From Bacteroidota bacterium (GTDB lineage Bacteria; Bacteroidota; Ignavibacteria; UBA10030; UBA8401), in the NCBI GenBank assembly GCA_030679145.1, contig JAUXTU010000116.1, positions 62,001 through 126,000 on the forward strand: 64,000 bases of DNA, given 5' to 3'. The translations under genes were made by a program, and so were the position numbers. This document shows, piece after piece, positions 53,201 through 62,370 of the stretch. How positions within the stretch are numbered: the first letter of the stretch is position 1; every line of letters begins with the position of its first letter. Below the pieces are notes generated by a model. It searched no databases, was not told the origin of the DNA, and saw only the letters and a program-made list of their open reading frames with translations.

Positions 53201-54711
53201 TTCCGGAGATTGACCAAATATCCGGATTGGTTACAGGGACAATAACGATGACCGGTTCATTGAATGAACCGCTGCTTCATGGAAATATGAAACTTGGCGA
53301 CGGATCATTCAGATTTGAAATGACCGGCATACAATATACGGTTGGCGGAAGAATTGTTCTCGATAGTCAAAAAATCATGTTCCCGGAATTTATTATAAGA
53401 AATACCGATCGTGATTATTCTACAGGATTGGTGAATGTCGGTGGTTTCATTCAGATGAAAGGTTTTGCTCCTGCGGAATATCATCTTACGGCAAATGGTG
53501 AACTTCTTGTCCTTTCAAATACTTCGAGAGCTGCCAATCAATCATTTTTTGGAACACTTATTACACGAACGGGTTCAAACGGGCTTCGTTTTGAAGGAAC
53601 ATTTGAACGTTCACGGATCATTGGAGAAGTATTGGTAAGCGATGCTTCATTGATCTTCCCGCCAACACAACAGGCCAGTTCCTTCACCAATACTAGATAC
53701 GATGATGTTATCTTCTATGACGACACTTCAAAAGTGTTTATTGATACAACTGTGGTAAATACTTTTATCAGAACATTTTCGCAGAATGAAACACAAAAGA
53801 AAGTTGAGCGGACATTTTTGGATGGCTTTGGATATGAGTTAACAATTCAAACCCAAGGTAATGTTGCAGTGAGCATGGTCTTTAATCCAAATTTCGGAGC
53901 GTATGAAGCATTGGCTGCCGTATTGAATGGGAAGATGGTGCTTAAAAAAGATGAATTCGGGCAGCAGTTGACCGGAACAATTAACATTAGCGGTGAATCG
54001 AACTATCAATTCTATAAAGAGTTCAAAGCATCCGGCTCGATGACATTTATCGGTGATCCACAAAATCCACAATTAAATATTGTTGCAAAATATGAAGGAA
54101 CTCATTGTAAGAATACAAATGTTGCCACGGGGGACTGTGATGATCTAGAGCGTGTTGTCGTTTCATTGGAAATAACAGGCAACCGATTGAATCCAAAAGT
54201 GAAGATTGGTTTAGCAACGCTTGATCAAAACAATAGAGAAATCCCACGTCAAGGAGATGTTGAGAACGATGCCATTGCATTCTTATTGACCTCTTCTCCA
54301 AATACTCCGGGACAATTTAGAGAAGATCTTTCAGCCTTCGATCGCAACAAATTAGGAGAGAAACTTACGTCAACGCTGACGGGAACCTTCATCAACGATA
54401 TGTTGTCCAATATGGTTGACGATTTTATAAAACAGAACGATATCCCGTATATAAAGCGAGTAGAAGTAAGGAATGCCGAACGTGCAGATCCGAATCTAAA
54501 TTTCAGCGGAGAGTTTTTAAATGCTGTTTTTAATGTCGGGGGAAATGTGTTTACCGATCTGAACAATACCAATGTCAGTGTGCAGTGGCCTATTTTAGGC
54601 AGACAGAACCGTAATTTTATGTTTGAACTAGAACGAAAAACTGAAAGTTTAGATGTTGTCCAAGCGCGAACCACCAATACCGCGCGTCTTTTTTACCGCT
54701 TTACTTTTTAA
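50209..54711 (+). CDS. tamB: TamB-like translocation/assembly protein
   Basis: The 1500-residue protein has an N-terminal signal anchor (about 8-27, FLYSILTLVLLIGGMAIF), then NIYIGEINGDLFTGFSVDTV, an AsmA/TamB start. A very long beta-strand-rich body has groove-type repeats, and the C-terminal DUF490/TamB domain (from about 1000) shows ISGLVTGTITMTGSLNEPLLHGNMKLGDG and FIGDPQNPQLNIVAKYEG. The terminus LFYRFTF ends in Phe. TamB-type proteins bridge inner and outer membranes for lipid transport or outer-membrane protein assembly. No TamA gene lies beside it, but an Omp85-like fusion protein is two genes downstream. Confidence 0.88.
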   Translation: MTRKVSKIFLYSILTLVLLIGGMAIFTQTSMFRSTLRSTLYTFLEGELNANIYIGEINGDLFTGFSVDTVMMYVDGAPFIETGKLSVHYRLISLLKNKINVDSLKLENPIVHLTRWKNGEWNIDHLSKSTTPNDSSESSLIIVARKLQITNASFHLIDSTGAYNRNFTDRNGRPVINYSNIDIDNVNIELSGMYSASKLDVSVKNVSFNSPREQFTLKKLSADILRTKEQSSIKKLSVITSASHVEASIVLNNIDAFTITDVIDLRYANVVLQVLPSNILSNDIQIFLPSLDFMKGNILFDGEFDGNFENLSVKKLHTEFGKTSISLSGSVSNIYKPNDLRLNIVSNGSIINPPDVHALMPYFGIPEYKNLGLITVDFQFVGKPLDFLAISKIKSAAGTVTVDGQMVITEDNIHYKGILTGSDVNLEKVLASNEFLSRLNTRIFIEGEGTSLATLNTEGTIEVDSSSFRNISLNHSKIELKARDKIIDADIVVQSPSGNISAQAIFDFSNETMPSYNGRAEVRGLNLAPIVNNEQYSSKLSFDITRSGKGLALFDTPSDTKIDFYNSNFNGMSFDSAQVLLTWLKDSTNHDKLIIASPVVDGEIEGKFKFDDIVNSVQTHLKGFEKIYRYQRGIIDSSFAVVDDSASERMNVKNNPSSLSYHLKMKNLKPLSILFNFPELEIIGTASGTLRSDSISASSSGTISVSNGMYADTSAFIRLFGAKLDYTVNNISPAKTTKSGDPLELHIQLASDEIGIDNTKLRLAKLKFDFERQKGTYDVTTDIDTTISISAQGLVEVSDYHNQFTINDLYVKYQGLDIRNATPFVATATPRGIQIDTSIFVRGNEEIIVKGTYNYYGSVNANAVIKNFALSDIFFVNTSSEFREQAYALGGTVDATAHISGTVKDPVITAQLEGSNIAYRNSNFGNLDVAFRYAKKNVGLKVELSQTPDSTITRSFDLEGNVPIDLSFTSVDNRMNLEGMNITVTTENLPAEIFDVFIPEIDQISGLVTGTITMTGSLNEPLLHGNMKLGDGSFRFEMTGIQYTVGGRIVLDSQKIMFPEFIIRNTDRDYSTGLVNVGGFIQMKGFAPAEYHLTANGELLVLSNTSRAANQSFFGTLITRTGSNGLRFEGTFERSRIIGEVLVSDASLIFPPTQQASSFTNTRYDDVIFYDDTSKVFIDTTVVNTFIRTFSQNETQKKVERTFLDGFGYELTIQTQGNVAVSMVFNPNFGAYEALAAVLNGKMVLKKDEFGQQLTGTINISGESNYQFYKEFKASGSMTFIGDPQNPQLNIVAKYEGTHCKNTNVATGDCDDLERVVVSLEITGNRLNPKVKIGLATLDQNNREIPRQGDVENDAIAFLLTSSPNTPGQFREDLSAFDRNKLGEKLTSTLTGTFINDMLSNMVDDFIKQNDIPYIKRVEVRNAERADPNLNFSGEFLNAVFNVGGNVFTDLNNTNVSVQWPILGRQNRNFMFELERKTESLDVVQARTTNTARLFYRFTF

Positions 54712-54719
54712 CCAAAACA

Positions 54720-56894
54720 ATGAAAATTGAGCAACTGCGTGAACAAGTGCTTTCGCATTTTGCGAAACATTCCAAAGAAGGATACAAATCGCGCCAGTTA
54801 CGTCGGCAACTGCGTGTGATCAGCGAGAAGGATTTTCAACTGCTTCGTGAAGTGCTTCACACAATGGTGGATAATGCCGAACTGCGGTGGACAAAAGCAC
54901 AAGGGTACCATCTTGCGGAATCATCGAACAAGATCAACGGCACCATTATGATCGATAAGCGGGGAAATGGCTCAGTGACAACGAGTCGTGGTGAAGTTTA
55001 TATCGATAAACAATCCATGGGTACAGCAATCAATGGTGATACTGTCGAAGTTGCTGTATTCGGCTCACGAAAGGCAAGAAAAGACAATACTCCCGTTAAC
55101 GAAGGGGAAGTGTTAAAAGTTATTTCCCGTGCTCATACGGAATTTGGCGGTACCTTGCAGCGCAGCAAGAATTTTTATTTTGTGCTTCCCGATGATCCAC
55201 GAATGCACCGAGATTTTTACATCGCACCTGAAGATCTTAATGGCGCAACGTCGGGCGATAAAGTTCTTGTTGAACTATTGGAATGGGAAGATCCGTATAA
55301 AAATCCTGAAGGACGAATTATAAAAACACTTGGCGCTGCGGGAGATCCATTCGTTGAATTACGTTCTGTTATTCAGTCATATCGTTTACCAACATCATTT
55401 CCTAAAGAAGTAGAGCAGGCGGCAGCAGATATTTCAAAACAAATTTCAAATGAAGAATTAAAGAAGCGATTGGATCTTCGTTCAGAGATCATTCTTACGA
55501 TCGATCCGCACGATGCAAAAGATTTTGATGATGCGCTTTCCATTGAACTGCTCGACGGAGGTTCATACCGCATCGGTGTACATATTGCGGATGTCAGTGC
55601 ATATGTTACTGAAGGAAGTATTATCGATAAAGAGGCATTTGCGCGTGCAACAAGCGTCTATCTTGCAAATCAAGTAATTCCAATGCTTCCGGAAAAATTA
55701 TCAAATGATATTTGCAGCTTAGTACCGAATCAAGATCGACTTACGTACTCAGTTTTTATGAATGTAACTGATAAAGGAAGAGTGCGAAAATATGAATTTG
55801 CACGTACGGTCATTAATTCCAAACGACGATTTACTTACGAAGAAGTAGAAACAATCCTTGATAATAAAAAAGGGGAATATTCCGAAGAGTTGACGAAGCT
55901 CTGGGCAGTTGCAAAGATTCTGCGCGCGAAAAGGATGAAAAATGGAAGTATTGATTTCGATTCTCCTGAGGCGAAATTCAAGTATGATGAAAAAGGAAAA
56001 CCGGTTGAGATTTTTATCAAGAAACGTTTGAAGAGCAACCAACTGGTAGAAGAATGTATGTTGCTTGCCAATCAAACGGTTGCCGCGCATATTTCTACAT
56101 TGGAAAAAGATGGAGAGCAGTTTCCGTTCGTGTACCGTGTTCACGATCTACCCGACAAAGAGAAACTCCGCACATTGGAAGATTTTGTAAGAAAGTTCGG
56201 ATATAAATTAAACATATCGCAATTGGCTTCGTCAAAGGAATTACAGCAGTTATTGTTACAGGTTCACGGAACAAAAGAAGAAAATCTCATTAACGAAGTT
56301 GCACTCCGAAGCATGGCAAAAGCCGTTTATTCTGCTGACAATATCGGACACTTTGGTTTAGCATTTGACCATTATTCTCATTTTACTTCCCCTATTCGCC
56401 GTTATCCCGATCTATTAGTGCATCGGCTTTTGTGGGAATATACGGGCGGGATGAATGAAAAACGGAAGCAGCAGCATAACAAAGAACTGCCGGGGATGTG
56501 CAAGCATTGTTCAGAACGTGAAAAAGTTGCCGCTGAAGCAGAACGTGACTCAATAAAAGTTATGCAGGTGGAATATATGCGTCAGCATTTGGGAGAAGAG
56601 TTCCAGGGGATCATTTCAGGAGTCATTCAATATGGAATATTTGTTGAGATCAATGATATGCTTGTTGAAGGAATGCTGCATGTGCGTGATCTGAATGATG
56701 ATTACTATGTTTTCGATGAAAAACAATATGCGCTGATTGGTGAGCGTCATGGAAAACAACTGCGGCTTGGCGATTCGATAATTGTAAAGGTTGCAAAGGT
56801 CACACCGGAACGTCGACAGATTGATTTTGTCTTGGCAGAAACGGATATTAAAGAAGAGAAAAAAAGAAAAAAGAAAAAACACGGAAAGAACTAA
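54720..56894 (+). CDS. rnr: ribonuclease R
   Basis: The 724-residue protein is an RNase II/R-family 3'-5' exoribonuclease. Order: an N-terminal winged helix (about 1-60), two cold-shock domains (about 70-215), the RNB catalytic domain (about 245-590) with the metal-binding TIDPHDAKDFDDALSIE segment, and a C-terminal S1 domain (about 635-715, GIISGVIQYGIFVEINDMLVEGM). It ends in a short Lys-rich tail (KKRKKKKHGKN). Length is slightly below E. coli RNase R (813). It degrades structured RNA. It lies eight bases after tamB. Confidence 0.93.
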   Translation: MKIEQLREQVLSHFAKHSKEGYKSRQLRRQLRVISEKDFQLLREVLHTMVDNAELRWTKAQGYHLAESSNKINGTIMIDKRGNGSVTTSRGEVYIDKQSMGTAINGDTVEVAVFGSRKARKDNTPVNEGEVLKVISRAHTEFGGTLQRSKNFYFVLPDDPRMHRDFYIAPEDLNGATSGDKVLVELLEWEDPYKNPEGRIIKTLGAAGDPFVELRSVIQSYRLPTSFPKEVEQAAADISKQISNEELKKRLDLRSEIILTIDPHDAKDFDDALSIELLDGGSYRIGVHIADVSAYVTEGSIIDKEAFARATSVYLANQVIPMLPEKLSNDICSLVPNQDRLTYSVFMNVTDKGRVRKYEFARTVINSKRRFTYEEVETILDNKKGEYSEELTKLWAVAKILRAKRMKNGSIDFDSPEAKFKYDEKGKPVEIFIKKRLKSNQLVEECMLLANQTVAAHISTLEKDGEQFPFVYRVHDLPDKEKLRTLEDFVRKFGYKLNISQLASSKELQQLLLQVHGTKEENLINEVALRSMAKAVYSADNIGHFGLAFDHYSHFTSPIRRYPDLLVHRLLWEYTGGMNEKRKQQHNKELPGMCKHCSEREKVAAEAERDSIKVMQVEYMRQHLGEEFQGIISGVIQYGIFVEINDMLVEGMLHVRDLNDDYYVFDEKQYALIGERHGKQLRLGDSIIVKVAKVTPERRQIDFVLAETDIKEEKKRKKKKHGKN

Positions 56895-56939
56895 GAAAGC
56901 GACGATGGTGTTGTTTAGCAGAAGAACAATGAGGCTGAT

Positions 56940-59900
56940 ATGAAAAAAATATTATTTTTGACGGTACTATTTTCAATGATGCTGATTGCACAAGACGGAA
57001 ATTTTGGAAAGAATAAAGTCCAATATAAACGCTTTAATTGGTCATTTATTCAAACCGATCATTTTGATATCTATTTCTATCAGGATGGAGCGCCAATTGC
57101 AAATTTTGCAGCAGTTGCCGCAGAATCTGCGTATGCATCCATCAGCAAGACAATGCGCTATAAACTGAACAATCGCATAGCGGTCATGATATATAATTCA
57201 CACAATGATTTTCAACAGACAAATGTTATTGGTGAATATCTTGAAGAAGGAATTGGCGGAGTGACGGAACTGTTTAAGAACCGCGTCGTTCTTCCGTTTG
57301 AAGGAAATTATAAACAATTCCGCCATGTAATCCATCATGAATTGGTACACGCGGTGATGAACGATATGTTCTATGGCGGCTCTATTCAATCCATTATCTC
57401 GAACAATATACGAATCCAATTACCGATGTGGATCAGCGAAGGCTTTGCCGAATACGAAGCATTACGCTGGGATATCAATTCCGACATGTTCATTCGCGAT
57501 GCAACGCTTAATACATACCTACCGCCGATAGAATTTTTGGGAGGCTATTTTGCTTACCGGGGCGGTCAATCCGTTTTTTATTATATCGCGAATAAATATG
57601 GCGACCAAAAGATCGGTGAGATATTACATAAGATCAAAAGTTTGCGCAATGTCGATGCAGGATTCAAAAGCTCCATCGGTTTGACCGTAGAAGAATTATC
57701 CGAGCGGTGGCAGAAAGAACAAAAGAAAATGTACTGGCCCGATATTGCAAAACGAGAAGAGCCGGAAGATTTTTCAACTAGGCTGACCAACCACATTAAG
57801 GAGAATAATTTCTACAACACCAGCCCGGCAATCTCTCCACAAGGGGATAAGGTCGCGTTCATTTCGGACCGGGATGATTATTTTGATGTGTATGTTATGT
57901 CTACGATCGATAACACGGTCACAAAAATACTGGACGGTCAGCGGACAAATAATTTTGAAGAGTTGCACCTTCTCACACCCGGGATGAGCTGGTCACCGGA
58001 CGGAAAAAAGATAGCGATCGCGGTGAAAAGCGGTGAACGTGATGCTATTTACCTGATTGATGTGAACGAAGGCGATGAGGAAAAAATTGCATTGGACCTT
58101 GAAGGGATATTTACTGTTGACTGGTCTCACCAAGGAGATAAAATTGTTTTTGTTGGCAACACATCGTATCAATCCGACATTTACACGTATGATATCAAGA
58201 CGAAACAACTCTCAAATTTGACGAATGATATTTTTTCCGATTCGGATCCATCGTGGTCACCCGACGGTAAAAAGATCTATTTTGTTTCCGATCGAAAAGA
58301 GCACACGTCTGCTAACAATCTTCCGGCAAACTTTAGAATTGTTCGGTTCGACTATAAGCAGTTGGATATTTATTCGTACGATTTTACATTGGGCGAGATA
58401 GTGCGGATTTCGAACGATGAAAATAGCGATGAAACCTCCCCCGTTATTTCGCCGGATGGTAAAAAAATGTTGTATGTCTCCGACAGAAACGGAACAGGAA
58501 ATGTTTATGAACGGAATCTTCTTACCAATGAAGACAGACCGATCACAAATTCCATTACGGGTGTGTATCAACTTTCGTTATCAGCCGATGGAAACAAGCT
58601 TGCCTATTCTGCACTGAATAAAGCCGGCTTCGATCTTTTCTTATTGAAAACTCCATTTGAAAAAAAATTGGACACTGCACAACTTGAACCGACGGAATAT
58701 ATCAAACGAAAGAATCCGACAGCTAAAAAGAATGCTGATACGTCTGCAACTGTCATATTAGCAGAGACAAAGAAAGATACTGCGAGTGTGTATGGCGATA
58801 ATGTCCGGATTGATTTTAATAATTATGTCTTCACGGATGATGCAGCGAAGGGGGCAGAAAGTGATGATCTGCCTGTAACAAATGTAAAGTCAATTTCTAT
58901 AGCCGGAAATGTAGATGATGATAGTAATTTTGTTGTCAATAAATATAAATTGAATTTCTCGCCGGATATTGTGTACGGCAATGCAGCGTTCAGCACGTTC
59001 TATGGTGTTCAGGGAACAACGATGATGTCGTTCAGCGATATGCTTGGTGATCATCAAATATTCTTTCTTACCAATCTTTTGCTCGATCTGAAGAACAGCG
59101 ATTACGTTCTGGCGTATTACTACCTGCCGGCATTCATCGACTATGGTTTCCAAGGATATCATAGTGCGCGGTTCTTATACCTTGAAAATTCTCCCAACGA
59201 TGTTTCGCTCTATCGTTTTAGAACATGGGGAATTTCAGGTACAGCATCGCTTCCATTGGATCGTTTCAATCGTCTTGAATTTGGAATTTCATGGATGAAT
59301 CTTTCAAAAGAAAATATGGACTTTGGTCTCGATTCTCTTCGTCAAAAAAGAACAATGATCATTCCGACACTGAGTTATGTTCATGATAATACGTTGTGGG
59401 GATATACTTCTCCGAACAATGGATCGCGGTATAATATCAATGCAATGTTCAGTCCATCATTGGGCAATAACTCCCTTGACTTTCAAACATATACCGCAGA
59501 TTATCGAAGATATTTCAAATTTTGGAAGACATATTCATTTGTGATGCGTTATTCCGGCGGTATCAGCGTGGGTAAAAATGCGCAGCAGTTCTTTATTGGC
59601 GGTACAGATGGATGGATTAACCGCGAGTTTGAGAACGGCGGAATTCCGATCAGGAATATTGAAGATTTTGCATTCCTGACACCAGCATTGCCGCTGCGTG
59701 GATATAATTATAATGTAAAGAATGGAACAAAGTACGCGCTAATGAATTATGAATTGCGGTATCCATTCATTCAATATCTTGTCACCGGTGGAGTACCGAT
59801 TGCACTTGGAAATATCACCGGTGCAACGTTTGTGGATGTTGGATCGTCATGGACAAAAGAAAATATGTTCCGCGGTTTTGGAAAAGATGCAACAGGAAAA

Positions 59901-60050
59901 ACAGTCACTCAAGATCTGTTGATTGGTACGGGAATGGGAATTCGCATGTTCTTGCTCGGACTTCCATTGAAGATTGATGTCGCGTGGTCATATACCGGAG
60001 ACGGATTCTCAATTCCGAAATATTATTTCTCGCTAGGCGGAGATTTCTAA
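56940..60050 (+). CDS. metallopeptidase-like / TolB-like propeller / Omp85-like barrel fusion
   Basis: The 1036-residue protein has a signal peptide (about 1-18). A gluzincin-like domain follows with HELVH at residues 133-137 and a likely third ligand E167 in WISEGFAEYE. A TolB/PD40-type propeller spans about 285-570, with repeated SPDGKKI and ISPDGKKMLYVSDRNG blades. A linker runs to about 660, and a C-terminal Bac_surface_Ag/Omp85-type barrel spans about 665-1036, with FIGGTDGWINREFENG, LPLRGYNYN and a terminal Phe in YFSLGGDF. The HEXXH motif is intact, so peptidase activity is possible. The combination suggests an outer-membrane processing or assembly factor. It starts 45 bases after rnr and may share its transcript. 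Confidence 0.83.
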   Translation: MKKILFLTVLFSMMLIAQDGNFGKNKVQYKRFNWSFIQTDHFDIYFYQDGAPIANFAAVAAESAYASISKTMRYKLNNRIAVMIYNSHNDFQQTNVIGEYLEEGIGGVTELFKNRVVLPFEGNYKQFRHVIHHELVHAVMNDMFYGGSIQSIISNNIRIQLPMWISEGFAEYEALRWDINSDMFIRDATLNTYLPPIEFLGGYFAYRGGQSVFYYIANKYGDQKIGEILHKIKSLRNVDAGFKSSIGLTVEELSERWQKEQKKMYWPDIAKREEPEDFSTRLTNHIKENNFYNTSPAISPQGDKVAFISDRDDYFDVYVMSTIDNTVTKILDGQRTNNFEELHLLTPGMSWSPDGKKIAIAVKSGERDAIYLIDVNEGDEEKIALDLEGIFTVDWSHQGDKIVFVGNTSYQSDIYTYDIKTKQLSNLTNDIFSDSDPSWSPDGKKIYFVSDRKEHTSANNLPANFRIVRFDYKQLDIYSYDFTLGEIVRISNDENSDETSPVISPDGKKMLYVSDRNGTGNVYERNLLTNEDRPITNSITGVYQLSLSADGNKLAYSALNKAGFDLFLLKTPFEKKLDTAQLEPTEYIKRKNPTAKKNADTSATVILAETKKDTASVYGDNVRIDFNNYVFTDDAAKGAESDDLPVTNVKSISIAGNVDDDSNFVVNKYKLNFSPDIVYGNAAFSTFYGVQGTTMMSFSDMLGDHQIFFLTNLLLDLKNSDYVLAYYYLPAFIDYGFQGYHSARFLYLENSPNDVSLYRFRTWGISGTASLPLDRFNRLEFGISWMNLSKENMDFGLDSLRQKRTMIIPTLSYVHDNTLWGYTSPNNGSRYNINAMFSPSLGNNSLDFQTYTADYRRYFKFWKTYSFVMRYSGGISVGKNAQQFFIGGTDGWINREFENGGIPIRNIEDFAFLTPALPLRGYNYNVKNGTKYALMNYELRYPFIQYLVTGGVPIALGNITGATFVDVGSSWTKENMFRGFGKDATGKTVTQDLLIGTGMGIRMFLLGLPLKIDVAWSYTGDGFSIPKYYFSLGGDF

Positions 60051-60109
60051 AAAAATTAGACAGTAACAAAGATTTATAATGTTTAAACAATAGGTGCGTG
60101 TAACTTTGT

Positions 60110-60733
60110 ATGAATAAGTATCTCAGTAATTGGATAATGGTAATTTTGGTTTTGCTGACAATTCCACCAATTGTTTTTTCCATTTGTTACTTTAACGACA
60201 TTCAGTTCCGACAAAATCTCATGGCCGGTTTGTTGTCAACTTTGGTTGGACTTGTGATAGGAATTCCGATTGCGCTTAGGCTTAACCATATTCAAGAAAA
60301 GAATGATCTGACAAAAAAGGAAAATGAAGATATAGAACGTAAAAGACGAATCATTAAAATAATTCAAAACGAATTATTGTTCAACAATGACCGATTAGTC
60401 GAACGACAGCCAAACGAACAAAACGCGGAAAGAATAGTAACCACGGAGACTTTAAAAGACGAATTATGGAACTCTTTATCGGACGGTGGAGAACTTCGGT
60501 ATATCAATGACCCAGAACTACTAGATCTAATTTCGAAAGCTTATTACTACATCAGAATAATCAAATACCTTGAGGACAAGTATTTTGAGTCAATTCATTT
60601 TCCCGGACTTATGGTCAAACAGGGTAGTCCTCCAAATGAAAGAATTCTAAACTATATAAAACAAACCGATCCTGTCGTGATAAAATATATCAAAACATGT
60701 ATTGAGAAGTTAGAATCAGTTATGAAGCAGTAA
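60110..60733 (+). CDS. small membrane protein with two N-terminal helices, unrecognised
   Basis: The 207-residue protein has two transmembrane segments at about residues 8-27 and 37-56. A charged helical region follows (KNDLTKKENEDIERKRRIIKI) and then a soluble domain. I recognise no family. TAACTTTG at 60101-60108 matches the -7 box, but it ends one base before the ATG and no -33 element stands 20 bases upstream, so the promoter is uncertain. A later in-frame ATG at 60137 would remove most of the first helix. The coding sequence is more AT-rich than its neighbours, so it may be an acquired or accessory gene. It is convergent with the permease gene. Confidence 0.6.
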   Translation: MNKYLSNWIMVILVLLTIPPIVFSICYFNDIQFRQNLMAGLLSTLVGLVIGIPIALRLNHIQEKNDLTKKENEDIERKRRIIKIIQNELLFNNDRLVERQPNEQNAERIVTTETLKDELWNSLSDGGELRYINDPELLDLISKAYYYIRIIKYLEDKYFESIHFPGLMVKQGSPPNERILNYIKQTDPVVIKYIKTCIEKLESVMKQ

Positions 60734-60860
60734 TAAGACTATACGCAATAGTAGGTTCATGCGATTACGGGGTGAAGCGTAAATTTAAAAATTTTATCTT
60801 CGTTCAGATATTTGGTCACGGTGGACAGATACATTTTCAAAATCTGCCATTGCATAAACC

Positions 60861-60881
60861 AAAAACGCAATACGATTGCAT
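60861..60881 (-). terminator. weak terminator after the permease gene
   Basis: On the minus strand, GCAAT-CGT-ATTGC (60867-60879 on +) is followed by a T run (60861-60865). The five-bp stem is short, and it lies right after the permease stop, so it is a modest candidate. Confidence 0.4.
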
Positions 60882-62278
60882 TATGCTTTCGTCATCTGCT
60901 TTTTCCAGTAAAGATAGAATGGAATACCAGCAACAAGCAGGAATAATCCCACCATAGAATCTGCAGTTTGTTCAACGATCGTATTATAAACAAACCATGT
61001 TGCGACGATAATGAATAAGATTGGAATAATCGGATACAACGGAACTTTGTATGAACGTTCAGCATGTGGTTGTTTAGCGCGAAGAATAAATACTGCAACG
61101 GCTCCAAGCGCATAGAATATCCATCCTGCAAATATCACATAAGTGAATATCTGATCGTATGTTCCTGTTAAGCATAAAATGGAAGCCCATGTTCCTTGTA
61201 TGACCAAAGATTTTGCCGGTGTCCTGAATTTGGGATGAACTTCGCCCATTTTTTTGAAAAACATTTTATCCTTCGCCATTGCATAGAACACACGTGCAGT
61301 GGTCATTGATGTTGCATTGACTGTTCCAAACGTAGAGATCATCACCATTGCAGAAATAATTGCGCCACCCCAGCCGTAAAAAACAACATTCATCACATCT
61401 GCGGCTACTAATTTTGATTGAGCAATCTGACCGATGGGAAGAATATAGAGATAAGCAAGATTTGTCGTAACATAGATAACAATAACAGCGAGTGTTCCAA
61501 TAATGAGTGCTCGTGGAATATTCTTTTGAGGCTCAATCACCTCTCCCGCAAGATACGTCAACGAATTCCAACCGTCGTATGACCATAACGTTGCGATCAT
61601 CGCAACGCCGACAGCGGCAAGCAAAGAACCTGAAGAGGGCATTCCCCACAGCGGAAAAAAATGATCGACACTTCCTTTTCCCGATGAGAATGCTAAAACA
61701 ATGATTGCTCCAATTGCTGCAACTTTCAAAATAGTGAACACATTCTGGATCATTCCGCCGAATTGAACTCCAAAATAATTGATCGTAGTTACAGTTATGA
61801 TAGCGAGAATGGCAATCATTGTAACACCAATATTCTTTAACGGAAAAATATTTCCGAGGAGTGGAAGCTGCCATGCTTCAAGTTCCGGTCCAAGATGCGG
61901 AAGATCGACGAAATATCCGAGATACTTTGCGAAGGCAACAGCGATCGCTGCAATAGAACCTGTTTGATAAACAATGAATGTTGTCCATCCATATAAAAAT
62001 GCAGTCAGTTGACCGAATGTAACGCGAAAAAAAACATATTGTCCGCCGGCTTCTGGAATTAAACTTGCGACTTCCGCATTGGTCAACGCTCCTGCAAGCG
62101 TCAGTAATCCGGTCAAGATCCAAACGCCGATCATCAATCCGGGAACATCAACATTAGCGGCGACATTTTGCGGTGTAAGAAATATTCCGGATCCGATAAC
62201 AGATCCGATGACAACCATTATTGCATTGGTGAGCGTTAATCGGCGGGCAAGGGTGGTTCCATGCTGGTCAGATGACAT
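60881..62278 (-). CDS. APC-family amino acid permease
   Basis: The 465-residue protein has about 12 hydrophobic segments and the APC-family start TLTNAIMVVIGSVIGSGIFLTP (helix 1 with the GSGIF motif). EAGGQYVFFRVTFGQ follows near residue 75, then LWSYDGWNSLTYLAGEVIEPQKNIPRAL near 235 and STFGTVNATSMTTARVFYAMAKD near 315. It resembles the LAT/AGT subgroup of amino acid exchangers. It moves amino acids across the inner membrane; the exact one is not visible. A ggag sequence lies a few bases before the ATG on the minus strand. Confidence 0.88.
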   Translation of the reverse strand: MSSDQHGTTLARRLTLTNAIMVVIGSVIGSGIFLTPQNVAANVDVPGLMIGVWILTGLLTLAGALTNAEVASLIPEAGGQYVFFRVTFGQLTAFLYGWTTFIVYQTGSIAAIAVAFAKYLGYFVDLPHLGPELEAWQLPLLGNIFPLKNIGVTMIAILAIITVTTINYFGVQFGGMIQNVFTILKVAAIGAIIVLAFSSGKGSVDHFFPLWGMPSSGSLLAAVGVAMIATLWSYDGWNSLTYLAGEVIEPQKNIPRALIIGTLAVIVIYVTTNLAYLYILPIGQIAQSKLVAADVMNVVFYGWGGAIISAMVMISTFGTVNATSMTTARVFYAMAKDKMFFKKMGEVHPKFRTPAKSLVIQGTWASILCLTGTYDQIFTYVIFAGWIFYALGAVAVFILRAKQPHAERSYKVPLYPIIPILFIIVATWFVYNTIVEQTADSMVGLFLLVAGIPFYLYWKKQMTKA

Positions 62279-62370
62279 TCAAATCTCCGTTGTTGATGGT
62301 TGTAATAGATTATTCTAACACTTCAAAAAAAATAGTCATTCACATTACAAGATGCAATGCAAAGCTAAAG

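Noticed and set aside
60772-60957. 61-codon plus-strand frame before the permease end
   Set aside because: It overlaps the permease C-terminus, has low-complexity sequence and no family; treated as non-coding.
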